NCBI RefSeq assembly: GCF_017571465.1
Contig: NZ_JAGETV010000006.1
Location: 1 to 64,000 of the forward strand
DNA length: 64,000 bases
Direction: 5' to 3'
From: Thiomicrorhabdus marina
Lineage (GTDB): Bacteria; Pseudomonadota; Gammaproteobacteria; Thiomicrospirales; Thiomicrospiraceae
Positions 16,572 through 25,288 of the stretch are shown here, in pieces (within the stretch, counting starts at the first letter, position 1; every line of letters begins with the position of its first letter). Both the position numbers and the translations under genes were made by a program. A model generated the notes under the pieces. That model made no database searches. It was not told the DNA's origin and saw only the letters and a program-made list of their open reading frames with translations.

Positions 16572-18014
16572 ATGGCGAAAACAACCTTAGTTTGGTTGCA
16601 AAGAGAGTTGCGACTTAGTCATTTCCCGGCATTGGAGAAAGCGATTGCGGATTCCGAGCGTGTGGCAGTGGTGTATTTTCATGACCCGAAACAGCTAATC
16701 GGTGATGCTAACTCTGCGTGGTTGGCGCAAAGCCTGCAAACCTTAAAACAGCAGTTGCGTGCCAGAGGCGGCGAGTTGCTGATTTTTAGCGGCGACTTTG
16801 CCGATTATTTTGCGCAAGCTTTGCAGCTTATTGAACCAACGCAAGTCTTTTACAGCTTTCAGGTTGGTCAGCCCTTTTCGGCAATGCAGAACGAGGCGTT
16901 GACTATCTGTCAGCAGAATAAAGTCGCCTTGCAACCGTTCTTCTCGGAATTTTGGTTTGATCCGGGCGTGGTGGTCAATAAACAGAAAAACCCTTATGTC
17001 GTGTTTACCCCGTTTTATAAGGCGGCGCTCGCACAAGTCCATACTCTTGAGCCTTTTAATGATGAGGTTACCGAGAATAGCGCCGACTGGAAAAAGCTTG
17101 CATGGCCTGAATTCAAAGAGCAGGGGTTAAGTGTTATACCAGAGGATTTATTGGCGATTCAGCAACAGCCGTGGGCGAAAAAAATCCTTAAACATTGGAG
17201 TATCGGCGAACAGGGAGCATGGCAGAAATTACGCTATTTTATTGACGATCATCTTGATGATTACAACGAGGATCGCGATTTTCCGGCAATTGAAGCAACC
17301 AGTGCGTTGTCGCCGTATCTGCATTTCGGCGAGATTTCCAGTCGGGCGATTTATTTTGAATTGCTCGCATTGAGTGAACAGCAGTCAATACATTATCAGC
17401 CGTGGGTGCGCCAGCTATTGTGGCGCGAATTTGCTCGTCTTTTGCTATGGTTTTTCCCTTATACCGAGCAGGAACCTTTCCAGCAAAAATTCAGCACTAT
17501 GCAGTGGCAGACCGATGCAGAGCTGATTGAAGCTTGGCAGAAGGGACTGACCGGTATTCCTATTGTCGATGCCGGTATGCGCCAGCTTTGGGAGACCGGT
17601 TATATGCATAATCGTGTGCGTATGGTGGTAGCGTCTTTATTGACTAAAGACCTTAATCAAAGTTGGCTGCATGGCTTGCAGTGGTTTGCCGATACCTTGG
17701 TTGATGCCGATCCGGCCAATAATGCCATGGGCTGGCAGTGGGTCGCCGGTTGCGGTGTTGATGCGGCACCTTATTACCGTCTGTTTAATCCGTTACGTCA
17801 GAGCGAACGTTTTGATGCGGAAGGAGAATACATTCGTCAATGGGTTCCTGAGTTAAAGACCTTGTCGAAAAAGGCAATCCATGCGCCGTGGTTGCATCAA
17901 GAGGAGTGCAAGATGAAAGGTATTCAACTCGGTCAGGATTATCCTTTACCGCTCGTCGATTTAAGTCAGAGCCGGAAAAGGCATTTGCAACGTGTTGAGC
18001 AACTGAAAGCTTGA
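16572..18014 (+). CDS. phrB: Deoxyribodipyrimidine photolyase (cryptochrome/photolyase family)
   Basis: A 480-residue flavoprotein that repairs cyclobutane pyrimidine dimers using blue/near-UV light. The N-terminal antenna domain begins MAKTTLVWLQRELRL. The C-terminal FAD domain carries GIPIVDAGMRQLWETGYMHNR and DADPANNAMGWQWVAGCG, including the Asn of the FAD pocket. The first in-frame ATG after the preceding gene is 16572, 25 bp downstream of that stop. It is sixth in the operon and directly before the MerR-type regulator, a placement seen in light-inducible photolyase loci elsewhere. Confidence 0.93.
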   Translation: MAKTTLVWLQRELRLSHFPALEKAIADSERVAVVYFHDPKQLIGDANSAWLAQSLQTLKQQLRARGGELLIFSGDFADYFAQALQLIEPTQVFYSFQVGQPFSAMQNEALTICQQNKVALQPFFSEFWFDPGVVVNKQKNPYVVFTPFYKAALAQVHTLEPFNDEVTENSADWKKLAWPEFKEQGLSVIPEDLLAIQQQPWAKKILKHWSIGEQGAWQKLRYFIDDHLDDYNEDRDFPAIEATSALSPYLHFGEISSRAIYFELLALSEQQSIHYQPWVRQLLWREFARLLLWFFPYTEQEPFQQKFSTMQWQTDAELIEAWQKGLTGIPIVDAGMRQLWETGYMHNRVRMVVASLLTKDLNQSWLHGLQWFADTLVDADPANNAMGWQWVAGCGVDAAPYYRLFNPLRQSERFDAEGEYIRQWVPELKTLSKKAIHAPWLHQEECKMKGIQLGQDYPLPLVDLSQSRKRHLQRVEQLKA

Positions 18015-18056
18015 TGTGGCTGTTTCATTGCGCCTATTACAGTTTTTGTCTAAGAT

Positions 18057-18932
18057 ATGCACAACTTATCATTGATTGAAACCCTTGCCATGAATGCTAA
18101 CCAAGCTCTGTATCCAATTCGTGAAGTCTCGCGGCTAACGGGCGTTAATGCCATTACGCTCCGAGCTTGGGAACGTCGTTACGGTCTAATCGAGCCGGTG
18201 CGTACCGAGAGCGGCCACCGTCTGTACACCGATGAACACGTACGCGCGATTAAGCGAGCCGTCGAGCTCACTCAACAAGGCGTACCGATTAGTCAGGTCA
18301 AGTCGGTTTTAGAGCAACAGGCTGAAACTGAACACCTGAACCAGATGGCTGAGTTTGAGGAGCTGGAGGCGCGTTTGCAAGTGGCTCTACAAGCTTTGGA
18401 TATGCCCGCCTTGCAAGAGGCTTTGGATAGTCTTTTTATTGAGCTGGATGAATTGAGTGTCTTGCAGCTGCTAGGACGCTTTGAGCAGTTGTTGGTTGAA
18501 GCGGAGCAGAGAATTATCTGGGAATCAGCATTACTGCCTCGTCTCTATTCTCGTCTTCGTTTTGCTCAGAAGCGGATTACGTATAATTCGCCACAAAAGA
18601 ATATCTTAGTTGCCAGCAGTCCAAATCTAAATTCGCAGCTGGCTTCGGTTTTGGCAGCTCTTTGGGTTTTACAGAATGGAATGCAACCTATGCTTGTCGC
18701 ACCGAACAAGGAGCTTCCGAATATGGCAAATATGAAAGCTTTGCAATGTCAGGGTGCGGTATTGATTGCACAATCTTCGGTGCAGGAATTTGCTATCCGG
18801 GGCAAAGAAATCTATCCGGCTTTAGATTGCATTGCACTGTTAATGCGGCCGAACTTAAGTGATGATAAGGTTGCGATTCAGGTCGAACAATTACGATTCA
18901 GTGAGTTATTCCGTAATGGATCATTGCTGTAA
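18057..18932 (+). CDS. MerR/LitR-like transcriptional regulator lacking the B12-binding residues
   Basis: The N-terminal winged helix-turn-helix (about 17-86; YPIREVSRLTGVN, LRAWERRYGL, GHRLYTDE) is that of the LitR/CarH subgroup of MerR proteins. The C-terminal part keeps the length of a LitR ligand domain, but the cobalamin-contact residues are absent. Trp 155 is not followed by the EH pair, and the loop that should carry the B12-ligand His reads ASSPNLNSQLASV. So it should not sense light through adenosylcobalamin. The LOV gene 22 bp away gives a likely partner, as in the Pseudomonas putida PplR/PplA pair. The start could also be the ATG at 18090; neither has a clear ribosome site. Probably autoregulates the operon. 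Confidence 0.88.
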   Translation: MHNLSLIETLAMNANQALYPIREVSRLTGVNAITLRAWERRYGLIEPVRTESGHRLYTDEHVRAIKRAVELTQQGVPISQVKSVLEQQAETEHLNQMAEFEELEARLQVALQALDMPALQEALDSLFIELDELSVLQLLGRFEQLLVEAEQRIIWESALLPRLYSRLRFAQKRITYNSPQKNILVASSPNLNSQLASVLAALWVLQNGMQPMLVAPNKELPNMANMKALQCQGAVLIAQSSVQEFAIRGKEIYPALDCIALLMRPNLSDDKVAIQVEQLRFSELFRNGSLL

Positions 18933-18954
18933 TAAATTCAAACTTTAACCGAAT

Positions 18955-19398
18955 TTACAGTGCGTTTTCCAATTCGGCGATTCTTTGCTTTGCCTTTTCC
19001 AAGGCATTGCGCAATTCGACCTGTTCGGTCACGTCTTTTTGGATACCGATATAGTAAGTGATCTGGTCGTGCTCATCGTAAAACGGTGTGACGCTTAATT
19101 CATTCCAGAACACCGAACCGTCTTTGCGATAATTTTTCAAGATGGTTCGCACCGGTTCATTGCTGTCAATCGCTTTACGCACTTCGGTAACAGACTGCTG
19201 AGCGGTTTCTTCGCCTTGTAAGAATCGACAATCTTGATACAGAATCTCGTCGGCACTATAACCGGTTAAGCGTTCAAAGGCGGAATTAACGTAAATCAAA
19301 ATGGTGTCATTGCCTTCTTTTTCTGCAACTACGATGCCATCTTGAGCCTGTTCAACCAGTTGCAAAAGCAGGGCGTTGCGAAGTTTTGGGTCTTTCAT
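18955..19398 (-). CDS. Short LOV blue-light receptor (PplA / PpSB1-LOV type)
   Basis: A 147-residue protein consisting of one LOV (PAS) core plus short N- and C-cap helices and no output domain. The photoactive Cys 57 lies in the motif YQDCRFLQG, followed by the FMN-contact stretches NYRKDGSVFWNEL and YYIGIQKDVT. The C-terminal helix (QVELRNALEKAKQRIAELEN) is a dimer-forming coiled coil. It closely resembles the Pseudomonas putida short LOV proteins from memory. I chose ATG 19398 because GGTGA lies upstream. It converges on the MerR/LitR-like gene and probably modulates it by protein contact after blue light. Confidence 0.93.
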   Translation of the reverse strand: MKDPKLRNALLLQLVEQAQDGIVVAEKEGNDTILIYVNSAFERLTGYSADEILYQDCRFLQGEETAQQSVTEVRKAIDSNEPVRTILKNYRKDGSVFWNELSVTPFYDEHDQITYYIGIQKDVTEQVELRNALEKAKQRIAELENAL

Positions 19399-19413
19399 AA
19401 TTTCACCATTCAA

Positions 19414-19655
19414 TCAATTGCCAGACATTTTAGCCAAGGCTATCTAGGGGGGCAACCATTTAATCTGTATTGGATTGTCGGATCACTGAATCGCTAGGCA
19501 ATTCTTTCTTGTTAGAAATCAATATTGCTTGCAAAACTCCTAGTTGCGTATTAATTCCCCATCGTCGATAAAAAGTGCCTATTCATTCTTGTGCTAAGAT
19601 GCTATGAGTATGTCTGTTAAACGGCTTGCTTTAACTCCAAATTCGAGAAAGGCTA
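19414..19655. other. Divergent spacer between the LOV gene and the PBP-GGDEF-EAL gene
   Basis: 242 bp with no coding potential that I can support. It should hold both promoters, but I see no TTGTATAA operator here, so the LOV gene may not be under the same control as the photolyase operon. Confidence 0.4.
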
Positions 19656-22600
19656 ATGCAACAATTCGCTAGCTTATCTACTGCCATTAAATTTCTCAAA
19701 ACAGCAAAGTTTTGGCTGGGGTATCTGGCTGTTTCGATACTAGCGGTTTTAGTTTTTATTCCCAATTTTGCCATCGCTTCGACTGAGAATAGCTCGACAT
19801 CACCTTTGGTCGTCTCGGAAAGGGTAATTGGTGTGCTTGCATTGAATGGCTCGCAGCGCGCACTTGAGTTGTGGACGCCGATGATTGATTATCTGAATAA
19901 TCAAGCCGACTCTTATCGGTATCGCCTTAAACCGCTGGAATTTTCGCAGATCGAAAGTCAGGTGAAAAACGCCAGAATCGATTTTCTGATTGCCAATCCT
20001 GCCTTGTATGCGGCTTTAGAGAAAAAGTACGATATTTTTCGTCTTGTGACCTTGGTCAGACAGATTAATGGTCAGAAGGTCGATAAATTCGGCGGCGTTA
20101 TCATTAGCCGAGAGGGCGTTGATGTAAAGAATGTGCTTAGTCTTCATCAAGAAGCGATAGCCGCGGTTGATAGCTACTCTTTCGGCGGCTATCTGCTTCA
20201 AAAGCAGATGATTCGCGAGCAGCTAAAAATTCCGATAAACGATAACCGAGTCACTTTCTACCACAATCACCAGCATGTCGTGAATGCGGTTATCGCCGGC
20301 GACAAACAAGTCGGTTTTATCCGTACCGGTGTTTTGGAATGGGTTGATAAGGCTAGGCAACTGAGTGTTTTCTCAACGGAACAAACACCGGCATTTCCGC
20401 TACAAGTCAGTACCCGTCTTTTCCCTGAATGGCCTTTGGCTTCCTTAACTCATATTCGCAATGACGAAGCGGCTAGTTTGGTTCAGTTATTATTGAGGTG
20501 GCAATCTCCGGTGATGACTTCGGATATTGACGAACGCCTGTCTTGGACGGTGCCGCAAAATTATCTGGCAGTGCACCAGCTATTACGCGATTTTCGCATT
20601 GAGCCTTATGAGCAGTTGCCGCAACTTAGTTTCGATGAATGGTTGAAACAGTATAAAGAATGGAGCTATTTTTTAGGCGCGTTACTTTTGGGGTTGGTGT
20701 TAATGTCCGGTTTAATCGGTAGAACCACACAACGCCGTTTGCGTCATAGCGAAAGTGCGATCAAGCAGAGTAAAGAATTGCAGAACAAGATTTTGGAGCT
20801 GGAACAGAAATCTCAAGCGCTTTATCTAGAAAAAGAACGTTTGCAAGCGGTTAATAATGCCGTACATAACGGCGTTTTGGTGTTTTCTATTTCCGGTAGG
20901 GTGTTGTTTAGTAATGGGGTATCCAGTGAATTGCTTGGCTATAGCCAAAATGAATTTGCACAGATGAATATCTACCACCTTTTCCTTGATCACTTTGACC
21001 GTGACCACATGCATGCGCTGGTTTCGGCATTGGATGGTTCCGATAAGTCGGTTCAGCCAATTGAGCACCACATAGCGCGCTTAATCAATCATTCCAACCA
21101 AACGGTTTCCCTACGAATTTCAATAACGCCGGTCAAACACAATATGGACTGGTGGCTGATTATGCATTTGGAAAATGTGGAGCATGAACTGCAATTAATG
21201 AAGATTGCTAAACGCAGTTCGCGTTTGGCTGCTCTTTATATGGAGGCTTCCGGGGCTTTGGTATTTACATGCAGTGCTGATTTTAAATTGCTGAGCGTGA
21301 ATCAGCGTATTCGCGAGATGTTCCATCTGCAGGCAAATGGACGCCTAAAAGAGGTTTCGCTAGCCGATTCTGATGTTTTATTGGATGTCCGGCAAGCGGA
21401 GATATTTTGGTTGGATGAGTGGGTTCCTGAGGAATCTCGTGCAGCTCTACAGCATTTGTTGAGCGAATTACCATTACCAACAACCCCTTCGCAAATCCAT
21501 TTTGATTGGCATTTTTCCTACCGAGATCAGGTGGTGCAACTCAATCTCACCTGTGTTTATATCAATGACTCGAATCTCGAAGAGCCGTTTTATCTGTGTG
21601 TTGCACACGATGTGTCAGAATTGCGAGAAACCTCTAAGCAGTTGGCGTTGAGCCGTAAGAATTTCGATAGTGTGGTGCTGAAAAGCCAGACCGGTATTTT
21701 AGTGATTGATAGTCTTGGCGAAGTGAAATTTGCCAATGAAGCGGTTGAAGAACTGATGGGGCGTGCACGGGAACAGATTGTCGGGACGCAATTTGCCTTG
21801 CCGGTCGATATGAATCTGGAAATGCACAATGAAGTCGATATTGTGCATGATGACGGCTCAACCGGTATTGCCGAGGTCACCTACAATGAAACCGAATGGG
21901 AAGGGCAGAAAGCCTATTTGGTACTGATGTATGACATTACCCAGCTGAAAAAGGCGCAACAAGCGATTGAGTATGAAGCGACCCATGATAGCCTCACTCA
22001 GCTGCCAAACCGACGATTTTTCCAAGAGGCACTTGGACAAGCGATTAGCCGAGCGTCCAATACCAACGAGCAGTTTGCTTTACTGTATTTGGATTTAGAT
22101 CGTTTTAAAGATATTAACGACACACTCGGCCATCAGGTTGGCGATGAGTTATTGATAAATGTTGCACTGCGTTTGAAATCGGTACTGCGTCAATCAGATT
22201 TGCTGGCGCGAATGGGCGGCGATGAATTCACCATTCTTTTGGAAGGGATTCGCGGCACCGAAAGTGTGCAGAGAATTTGTGGCAATTTGACCGCCGAATT
22301 GGAAAAACCGATTGAGATTGAAGGGCATCAAATTTACAGCGGTTGCAGTCTTGGGATTGCTATTTATCCGACCCACTCTCGTTACGCCGAAGAGTTGCTT
22401 AAAATGGCCGATGCAGCAATGTATGACGCCAAACATAATAGCGCGAAGAAATATATTTTCTTCCGTGACGAACTGCTGAAAGATTCACAGAACCGCTTTA
22501 ATTTGGAAACCGAATTGAATAAGGCGGTTGCCGAGCAGCAGTTTGTTTTGCATTATCAGCCGCAATTCCGTCTTAAAGAACAGCAGTTTACTAGTTTTGA

Positions 22601-23276
22601 AGCCTTGATTCGTTGGCAGCATCCTGAGCATGGCATGATTGCGCCGGATCGTTTTATTTCCTTGCTTGAGACGACCGGTAAGATTCACAAAGTCGGGGAA
22701 TGGGTGTTGCGTCAGGCAATTGCTGATTTCCAAAGCTGGTTTGGCGACACAAAGGTTGAGCACCGAATGGGCGTCAATGTCTCGACTATTCAGCTGATTA
22801 ATTCCGATTTTGTTAAATTATTGCAACAGATTCTGCAAGAAACCGGATTTAATCCACACAATTTAGCTATCGAAGTGACAGAAAGTTCGTTCGTCAAAAA
22901 CCACTTTGTTATGGCTAAGACTTTACACCGTCTGCGTGAACTGGGGGTGGAAATTCAGATGGACGATTTCGGCACGGGTTATTCGTCCCTGTATCGTCTG
23001 AAAAACCTACCGTTTGATGTAGTAAAAATCGATCAAAGTTTTGTACGTCAAATTATTGATGACGAGCGTGATCGGATTATGGTGTGCGGCGCGATACAGA
23101 CCATTCATGCCTTTGGGATGAAAGTTGTCGTTGAGGGGGTCGAGCATGAAGAGCAACGTAAAGTGCTTGAAGAGGTCGGTTGCGATTCGATGCAGGGCTA
23201 TCTTTTCTCGCGTCCGATTCCTGCCGATGAGTTATACAAAAACTTCATTCAAGCCGACAATTTCGATAACCTATAA
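19656..23276 (+). CDS. Periplasmic-binding-domain / PAS / GGDEF / EAL protein
   Basis: A 1206-residue cyclic-di-GMP protein. After an N-terminal signal anchor (about 17-41) comes a PhnD-like substrate-binding domain (about 55-325) that would sit in the periplasm, then a membrane helix (about 338-358), a short coiled coil and PAS segments (about 390-760). The GGDEF domain has GGDEF at 854-858 and the EAL domain has EAL at 982-984, both intact, with DDFGTGYSSL and KIDQSF also present. It can in principle both make and break c-di-GMP. The fusion of a PhnD-like sensor to output domains suggests direct sensing of a small oxyanion or organic ligand. Confidence 0.93.
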   Translation: MQQFASLSTAIKFLKTAKFWLGYLAVSILAVLVFIPNFAIASTENSSTSPLVVSERVIGVLALNGSQRALELWTPMIDYLNNQADSYRYRLKPLEFSQIESQVKNARIDFLIANPALYAALEKKYDIFRLVTLVRQINGQKVDKFGGVIISREGVDVKNVLSLHQEAIAAVDSYSFGGYLLQKQMIREQLKIPINDNRVTFYHNHQHVVNAVIAGDKQVGFIRTGVLEWVDKARQLSVFSTEQTPAFPLQVSTRLFPEWPLASLTHIRNDEAASLVQLLLRWQSPVMTSDIDERLSWTVPQNYLAVHQLLRDFRIEPYEQLPQLSFDEWLKQYKEWSYFLGALLLGLVLMSGLIGRTTQRRLRHSESAIKQSKELQNKILELEQKSQALYLEKERLQAVNNAVHNGVLVFSISGRVLFSNGVSSELLGYSQNEFAQMNIYHLFLDHFDRDHMHALVSALDGSDKSVQPIEHHIARLINHSNQTVSLRISITPVKHNMDWWLIMHLENVEHELQLMKIAKRSSRLAALYMEASGALVFTCSADFKLLSVNQRIREMFHLQANGRLKEVSLADSDVLLDVRQAEIFWLDEWVPEESRAALQHLLSELPLPTTPSQIHFDWHFSYRDQVVQLNLTCVYINDSNLEEPFYLCVAHDVSELRETSKQLALSRKNFDSVVLKSQTGILVIDSLGEVKFANEAVEELMGRAREQIVGTQFALPVDMNLEMHNEVDIVHDDGSTGIAEVTYNETEWEGQKAYLVLMYDITQLKKAQQAIEYEATHDSLTQLPNRRFFQEALGQAISRASNTNEQFALLYLDLDRFKDINDTLGHQVGDELLINVALRLKSVLRQSDLLARMGGDEFTILLEGIRGTESVQRICGNLTAELEKPIEIEGHQIYSGCSLGIAIYPTHSRYAEELLKMADAAMYDAKHNSAKKYIFFRDELLKDSQNRFNLETELNKAVAEQQFVLHYQPQFRLKEQQFTSFEALIRWQHPEHGMIAPDRFISLLETTGKIHKVGEWVLRQAIADFQSWFGDTKVEHRMGVNVSTIQLINSDFVKLLQQILQETGFNPHNLAIEVTESSFVKNHFVMAKTLHRLRELGVEIQMDDFGTGYSSLYRLKNLPFDVVKIDQSFVRQIIDDERDRIMVCGAIQTIHAFGMKVVVEGVEHEEQRKVLEEVGCDSMQGYLFSRPIPADELYKNFIQADNFDNL

Positions 23277-23337
23277 AAGAATTTTTCAAAATTTAAAAAG
23301 TCTGTAATTTTGATGTTATGATTTGCAAAAAAACTTA

Positions 23338-23602
23338 GGGTCTGTTGAAAATCCATATTTGATTCTGTTGTCGCTTAAAAGTTCGACAATCAAGGCGCTC
23401 TGAGTGCAGTTTGGTTATTCCAAATAAGGGATGAGCAACGCAGAGTTTCGGATTTTTAAGCACAACCCGAAGGGCCGTCGCCATTTTCACGCCAACTGTG
23501 TTGAAAATGCGTTCAAATAGAATAACTATTTCACACGATTTCCGCCTTGTTGGACGCAAAAATGGCAGTGGCAGAACCTAATTATGAATTCTCAACAGAC
23601 CC
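23338..23602. mobile_element. MITE-like element, family 2 (265 bp), TA-flanked
   Basis: The ends GGGTCTGTTGAAAAT and ATTCTCAACAGACCC are inverted repeats, and each is flanked by TA (23336-23337 and 23603-23604), as expected for an element moved by an IS630/Tc1-mariner type transposase. It encodes nothing convincing. A second, internally deleted copy lies at 49310-49394. Its right end abuts the Shine-Dalgarno sequence of gcvH. Confidence 0.75.
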
Positions 23603-23616
23603 TAGGAAGACTTGTC

Positions 23617-24006
23617 ATGAGTGTTTTACCAGACCATCTAAAATATGCGGATACCCATGAGTGGGTTTACATTGACTCTGACGGCTTGGCGGTTGTCGGT
23701 ATTACTGATTTTGCTCAAGAATCGCTTGGCGAATTAATGAGCGTTACTCCGCCGGAACTTGGCACGGATATTAGCCAAGGTGAAGAAGTGATGTCGGTCG
23801 AGTCAGTAAAGTCGGCATCCGATATTTTCGCGCCGATTAGCGGTGAAATTGTCGCTTTTAACGAAGAACTGGAAGACGAGCCGGAGTTGATTAATGATGA
23901 GCCGTATGACGGTGGTTGGCTGTTTAAGATTCAACCGCATGACGAGTCGGAACTTGACAGCCTAATGAGTGCAGAAGATTACCAAGCGCAAATCGACGCT
24001 GAATAG
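23617..24006 (+). CDS. gcvH: Glycine cleavage system H protein
   Basis: A 129-residue lipoyl carrier protein. The lipoylation site is Lys 65 in VESVKSASD, and the HEWV start and GEEVMSVESVKS hammerhead are typical. In the glycine cleavage complex it shuttles the aminomethyl group between the P, T and L proteins. No gcvT or gcvP gene is in the window, so it stands alone. I chose ATG 23617 with AGGAAGA six bases upstream over an ATG inside the MITE-like element. Because the insertion ends at its ribosome site, its promoter lies within or beyond the element. Confidence 0.92.
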   Translation: MSVLPDHLKYADTHEWVYIDSDGLAVVGITDFAQESLGELMSVTPPELGTDISQGEEVMSVESVKSASDIFAPISGEIVAFNEELEDEPELINDEPYDGGWLFKIQPHDESELDSLMSAEDYQAQIDAE

Positions 24007-24032
24007 TCTTCTCCACAATTTTAATCGCAACA

Positions 24033-24068
24033 GAAGAAGAGACGGGAAACTGTCTCTTCTTTTTGTTT
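24033..24068 (+). terminator. Rho-independent terminator after gcvH
   Basis: AGAAGAGAC (24035-24043) pairs perfectly with GTCTCTTCT (24052-24060) and runs into TTTTTGTTTTTT. It lies 27 bp past the gcvH stop and before the next gene. Confidence 0.85.
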
Positions 24069-24093
24069 TTTAATACCTAGAAATGAGATAAAC

Positions 24094-25284
24094 ATGCTAG
24101 CCAGTTTACGTCTGAAAAAAAACGAAGAACGCCGTATTAAACAGGGGCACCTGTGGGTATTCAGTAATGAAGTGGATATTCAAGCCACGCCGTTAAAGGA
24201 TTTTGAACCTGGGCAGCAGGTGATTATTGAAGGCAATAACGGTAAGCCTCTTGGTATGGGGTATGTCAACCCGAAAACTCTGATTTGTGCCCGTATTCTG
24301 AGCCGTTCGCCAAAGCTAGAAATGAATCTTAAGTTCCTGAAAAAACGTATCCAAGCGGCGCAAGCTTTGCGTGAACTGAGTTTCGATAAACCGTTCTATC
24401 GTTTGATTTTTGCTGAAGCAGACGGTCTGCCGGGCTTAGTCATTGACCGTTTTGGCGATGTGTTTTCGGTACAGATTTCCACTGCCGGCATGGAAGCGGT
24501 CAAGGATGACATCCTTCAGGTTCTAGAAAACCTTTATCACCCGCAAGCGATTGTTTTGAAAAACGAGTTGGCGGCGCGCGAATTGGAAGGTTTACCTCTG
24601 TATGAAGAAGTCATCGGCGAATTGCCTGAAAATCTACTGATTGAAGAGAACACGACACAGTTCGCCATTCCGGTTCAAGGCGGCCAGAAAACCGGTTGGT
24701 TTTATGACCACCGTCAATCGCGTGCCCGCCTACAACAGCTGGTGGAAGGTAAGCGTGTGTTGGATGTGTTCAGCTATCTTGGCGGTTGGGGAGTCGCTTG
24801 CGCCAATGCCGGTGCAGAAGAAGTGACTTGTATCGATGCTTCGGAATTTGCTTTGGACGGCGTGGATAGTAATGCGCAATTAAATGGGGTTCAGGACAAG
24901 GTTATCACCATTCAAGGCAATGCGTTTGATGTACTGAATGCCTTGAAGATGGAAGCTCATAAGTATGACGTGGTGATTGTCGATCCCCCGGCTTTTATTA
25001 AACGCAAGAAGGATTTCAAGCAAGGCTTTGAAGCCTATAAACGCATTAACCAGCTTGCGATGCGTGTCTTGGAAAAAGATGGTATTTTGGTCTCGGCGTC
25101 TTGTTCGCATCACTTAACGCGCGACCAGTTATTACAGGCGGTGCAGTCGGCAGGACGTCATATTGACCGTCAAGTTCAGCTCTTTGATCAAGGTCATCAA
25201 GGGCCAGATCATCCGGTACACCCTGCTATCCCGGAGACAGAGTACATCAAAACGCTGTTCTTTAAAGTTGGCGCAAGTTGGTAA
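24094..25284 (+). CDS. rlmI: 23S rRNA m5C1962 methyltransferase (RlmI-type)
   Basis: A 396-residue class I SAM methyltransferase with an N-terminal PUA domain (LKKNEERRIKQGHLWVFSNE) and the C-terminal catalytic core. The SAM motif is VLDVFSYLGGWG, and catalysis uses VIVDPPAF and the SASCSHHL motif. The family modifies a single cytosine of large-subunit rRNA. It starts after the gcvH terminator and is followed within 5 bp by a gene of unknown function, so the two are probably cotranscribed. Confidence 0.92.
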   Translation: MLASLRLKKNEERRIKQGHLWVFSNEVDIQATPLKDFEPGQQVIIEGNNGKPLGMGYVNPKTLICARILSRSPKLEMNLKFLKKRIQAAQALRELSFDKPFYRLIFAEADGLPGLVIDRFGDVFSVQISTAGMEAVKDDILQVLENLYHPQAIVLKNELAARELEGLPLYEEVIGELPENLLIEENTTQFAIPVQGGQKTGWFYDHRQSRARLQQLVEGKRVLDVFSYLGGWGVACANAGAEEVTCIDASEFALDGVDSNAQLNGVQDKVITIQGNAFDVLNALKMEAHKYDVVIVDPPAFIKRKKDFKQGFEAYKRINQLAMRVLEKDGILVSASCSHHLTRDQLLQAVQSAGRHIDRQVQLFDQGHQGPDHPVHPAIPETEYIKTLFFKVGASW

Positions 25285-25288
25285 GTAG

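Noticed and set aside
18090-18932. Regulator as a B12-dependent CarH/LitR photoreceptor
   Set aside because: The His ligand and the W-x9-EH motif of the cobalamin-binding type are not present, so B12 sensing is not supported.
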